Shown piece by piece: positions 12,433 to 13,372 of a DNA stretch of 13,372 bases. Within the stretch, counting starts at the first letter, position 1. Each line of letters opens with the position of its first letter. Below the pieces are notes generated by a model. It was not told the DNA's origin, made no database searches, and worked only from the letters and a program-made list of their open reading frames with translations. The DNA is taken from positions 1-13,372 of the forward strand of contig CAKVAL010000041.1 of NCBI GenBank assembly GCA_934725085.1. The letters run 5' to 3'. This stretch comes from an uncultured Erysipelotrichaceae bacterium (GTDB taxonomy: Bacteria > Bacillota_I > Bacilli_A > Erysipelotrichales > Erysipelotrichaceae). The position numbers were made by a program, and so were the translations under genes.

Positions 12433-12569
12433 ATGAAGCAATATTTTGCAACGCAAATGGCTAAAATAGCTTATTCGTTGTACATCGTTTGCAACGAAAA
12501 CACCAAAATTGACCTTTTCGTTGTACAACGAATGCAACGATAACTTCAAAAACACTGTTTTCGTTGCAA
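12433..12569. repeat. 43-bp tandem array of CGTTG/GCAACG inverted motifs
   Basis: GCAACG begins at 12448, 12491 and 12534, and CGTTG at 12476, 12519 and 12562; every step is exactly 43 bases. The units from 12476 and 12519 share CGTTGTACA, GCAACGA and a TTTT end; the unit from 12433 keeps only the centre and the one from 12562 only its first bases. Each full unit is CGTTG-N10-GCAACG, able to form a hairpin, and one contains the perfect palindrome TTCGTTGTACAACGAA (12517-12532). It fills the gap between the regulator stop and the DUF1003 promoter region. Confidence 0.85.
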
Positions 12570-12575
12570 ATTCAA

Positions 12576-13220
12576 TTAAATATCATACAAAGCATCGACA
12601 TCAACTAATTCAATACTACCCTTCTGTAGTTTAATAAGACCATCCTGTACAAACAGTTTAAGTATTCTAGTTACTGCTTCTCTTGCAGAATTAATATCAT
12701 TCGCAATTTCTTCATGAGTTACTTTAATAATAGTAGAATCAGTTCTTTCGTATTGATTAATTAAATAGTTAGCTACCCTACTATCTAATCCTTTAAACAA
12801 TAATTCTTGCATATTCCACATTACATCAGAGAATCTAGCTAATGCTTTCTCATATAAATAACACCTTAGTTCTATATTCATATAAGCTAAATCTTCAATT
12901 ATGTTAGAAGGAACAATTAATACCTTAGTATCCTCATTAGCTACTAGTTGTGTATCAAAAGTGATTTGTTTAATAATACATGATGCTGACAACACACATA
13001 AATCATTGTCCTCCAGTTTAAAGATAGTTACTTCCTTACCTTCATCAGAAACAAGATAAGCTCTTACTTGCCCTGATATTACATTTAATAGACCAAGGCA
13101 TGATGAACTATTATCAAAGACGGTAGAACCCTTAGTATATGTTCTCTCTATGGTGTTATCCTTTAATATTTCTTTTTCTTTGTCTGTTAATAAATTCCAG
13201 AATGGTAAACGATTACTCAT
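12576..13220 (-). CDS. Crp/Fnr family transcriptional regulator
   Basis: This 214-residue protein has an N-terminal cyclic-nucleotide-binding-like beta barrel (15-110; KGSTVF, GLLNVISGQVRAYLVSDEGKE), a long dimer helix (about 115-140, ARFSDVMWNMQELLF) and a C-terminal winged helix (145-210) with recognition region THEEIANDINSAREAVTRIL (168-187). The cAMP-binding cassette is replaced by DLCVLSASC (73-81), so cAMP is not the ligand. There is no N-terminal Fnr-type cysteine cluster, but C41, C75 and C81 could respond to redox. It is a candidate controller of the neighbouring thioredoxin and DUF1003 genes. There is no SD site; TATGAT ends 11 bases before the ATG. A long palindrome upstream may be its own operator. 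Confidence 0.9.
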   Translation of the reverse strand: MSNRLPFWNLLTDKEKEILKDNTIERTYTKGSTVFDNSSSCLGLLNVISGQVRAYLVSDEGKEVTIFKLEDNDLCVLSASCIIKQITFDTQLVANEDTKVLIVPSNIIEDLAYMNIELRCYLYEKALARFSDVMWNMQELLFKGLDSRVANYLINQYERTDSTIIKVTHEEIANDINSAREAVTRILKLFVQDGLIKLQKGSIELVDVDALYDI

Positions 13221-13231
13221 ACTTTATTTAT

Positions 13232-13277
13232 ATCATAACTTGTTTTATGTATCTTAACTTTAATTAAGTTAAGATAC
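13232..13277 (-). promoter_or_regulatory. Putative regulator promoter with 29-bp palindrome
   Basis: GTATCTTAACTT (13249-13260) and AAGTTAAGATAC (13266-13277) are perfect 12-bp inverted arms around five bases. No T-run follows on either strand, so a terminator is unlikely. On the minus strand TATGAT (13237-13232) follows as a -10 candidate with no clear -35, placing the palindrome centre near -38. Confidence 0.5.
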
Positions 13278-13282
13278 AAAAT

Positions 13283-13357
13283 AAGTGTTAAGACTCGGTA
13301 CTTTGACACTTGTAAATCAATAAAATGTTCTAAAGTGGCTTAATTGCTGCTTTTTTT
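13283..13357 (+). other. Two hairpins ending in a T-tract: possible plus-strand terminator or small RNA
   Basis: AAGTGT (13283-13288) pairs with ACACTT (13306-13311) with an inner AAG/CTT. AAAGTGGC (13332-13339) pairs with GCTGCTTT (13346-13353) through two G-U pairs, followed by TTTT. No plus-strand gene precedes it in the window and the promoter signal is weak. It may terminate a short transcript starting near the regulator palindrome. Confidence 0.25.
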
Positions 13358-13372
13358 ATGTCAAGTTATTAT

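Noticed and set aside
12433..12569. CRISPR array reading of the 43-bp repeats
   Set aside because: The conserved parts are short and split, spacers resemble each other, there are only two good units and no cas gene is near.
12576..13220. Fnr-type oxygen sensor with a 4Fe-4S cluster
   Set aside because: There is no N-terminal cysteine cluster; the four cysteines are scattered at 41, 75, 81 and 120.

Overview
The window is AT-rich chromosomal DNA from a low-GC Firmicute. It is probably a strict or near-strict anaerobe of the gut Erysipelotrichia/Clostridia type. Evidence: AT-rich codon use, Shine-Dalgarno (SD) sites of the AAGGAGG kind, one TTG start, a PerR/rubrerythrin/rubredoxin peroxide defence, and Firmicute-type families (DUF2130, DUF1003, a Crp/Fnr regulator without an Fe-S cysteine cluster). 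The species cannot be named from the sequence. No rRNA or tRNA gene was seen.

Layout. (1) 1-3098, minus strand: a small membrane peptide, two tandem hairpin terminators, then a probable four-gene unit read from 3098 leftwards: DUF2130 coiled-coil/nuclease-like protein, a small membrane protein, a membrane zinc-ribbon protein, and a flavodoxin-fold protein with an iron-sulfur-flavoprotein-like cysteine motif. (2) 3203-5805, accessory segment: a VbhA-like Fic antitoxin followed by the first 22 codons of a broken fic toxin; an anchored extracytoplasmic protein; a strongly supported small structured RNA with its own promoter and terminator; a DUF3644 protein with an RX4H HEPN ribonuclease motif whose stop codon lies in the terminator of that RNA; and a possible insertion-sequence end with a 12-bp motif repeated exactly every 34 bp. 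(3) 5825-8388, plus strand: an EamA transporter, then perR-hrb-rbr-rd, a compact peroxide-reduction operon in which electrons would pass from NAD(P)H through a flavin/rubredoxin fusion and rubredoxin to rubrerythrin. (4) 8370-9831, minus strand: two coupled SAM methyltransferases. (5) 10049-11474, plus strand: an AbiEi/AbiEii toxin-antitoxin pair with an inverted repeat lying across its promoter. (6) 11527-13220, minus strand: thioredoxin, a DUF1003 membrane protein and a Crp/Fnr-type regulator. A Crp-like palindrome sits at about -41 of a predicted trxA promoter, a 43-bp tandem array lies in the DUF1003-regulator gap, and a long palindrome precedes the regulator gene.

Most interesting points: the DUF3644-HEPN gene paired tail-to-tail with an independent structured RNA (candidate RNA-linked defence or toxin module); the decayed Fic toxin beside an intact-looking antitoxin; the two short-period arrays (34 bp and 43 bp); and several genes without SD sites whose predicted -10 boxes lie only a few bases before the start codon, suggesting leaderless mRNAs.
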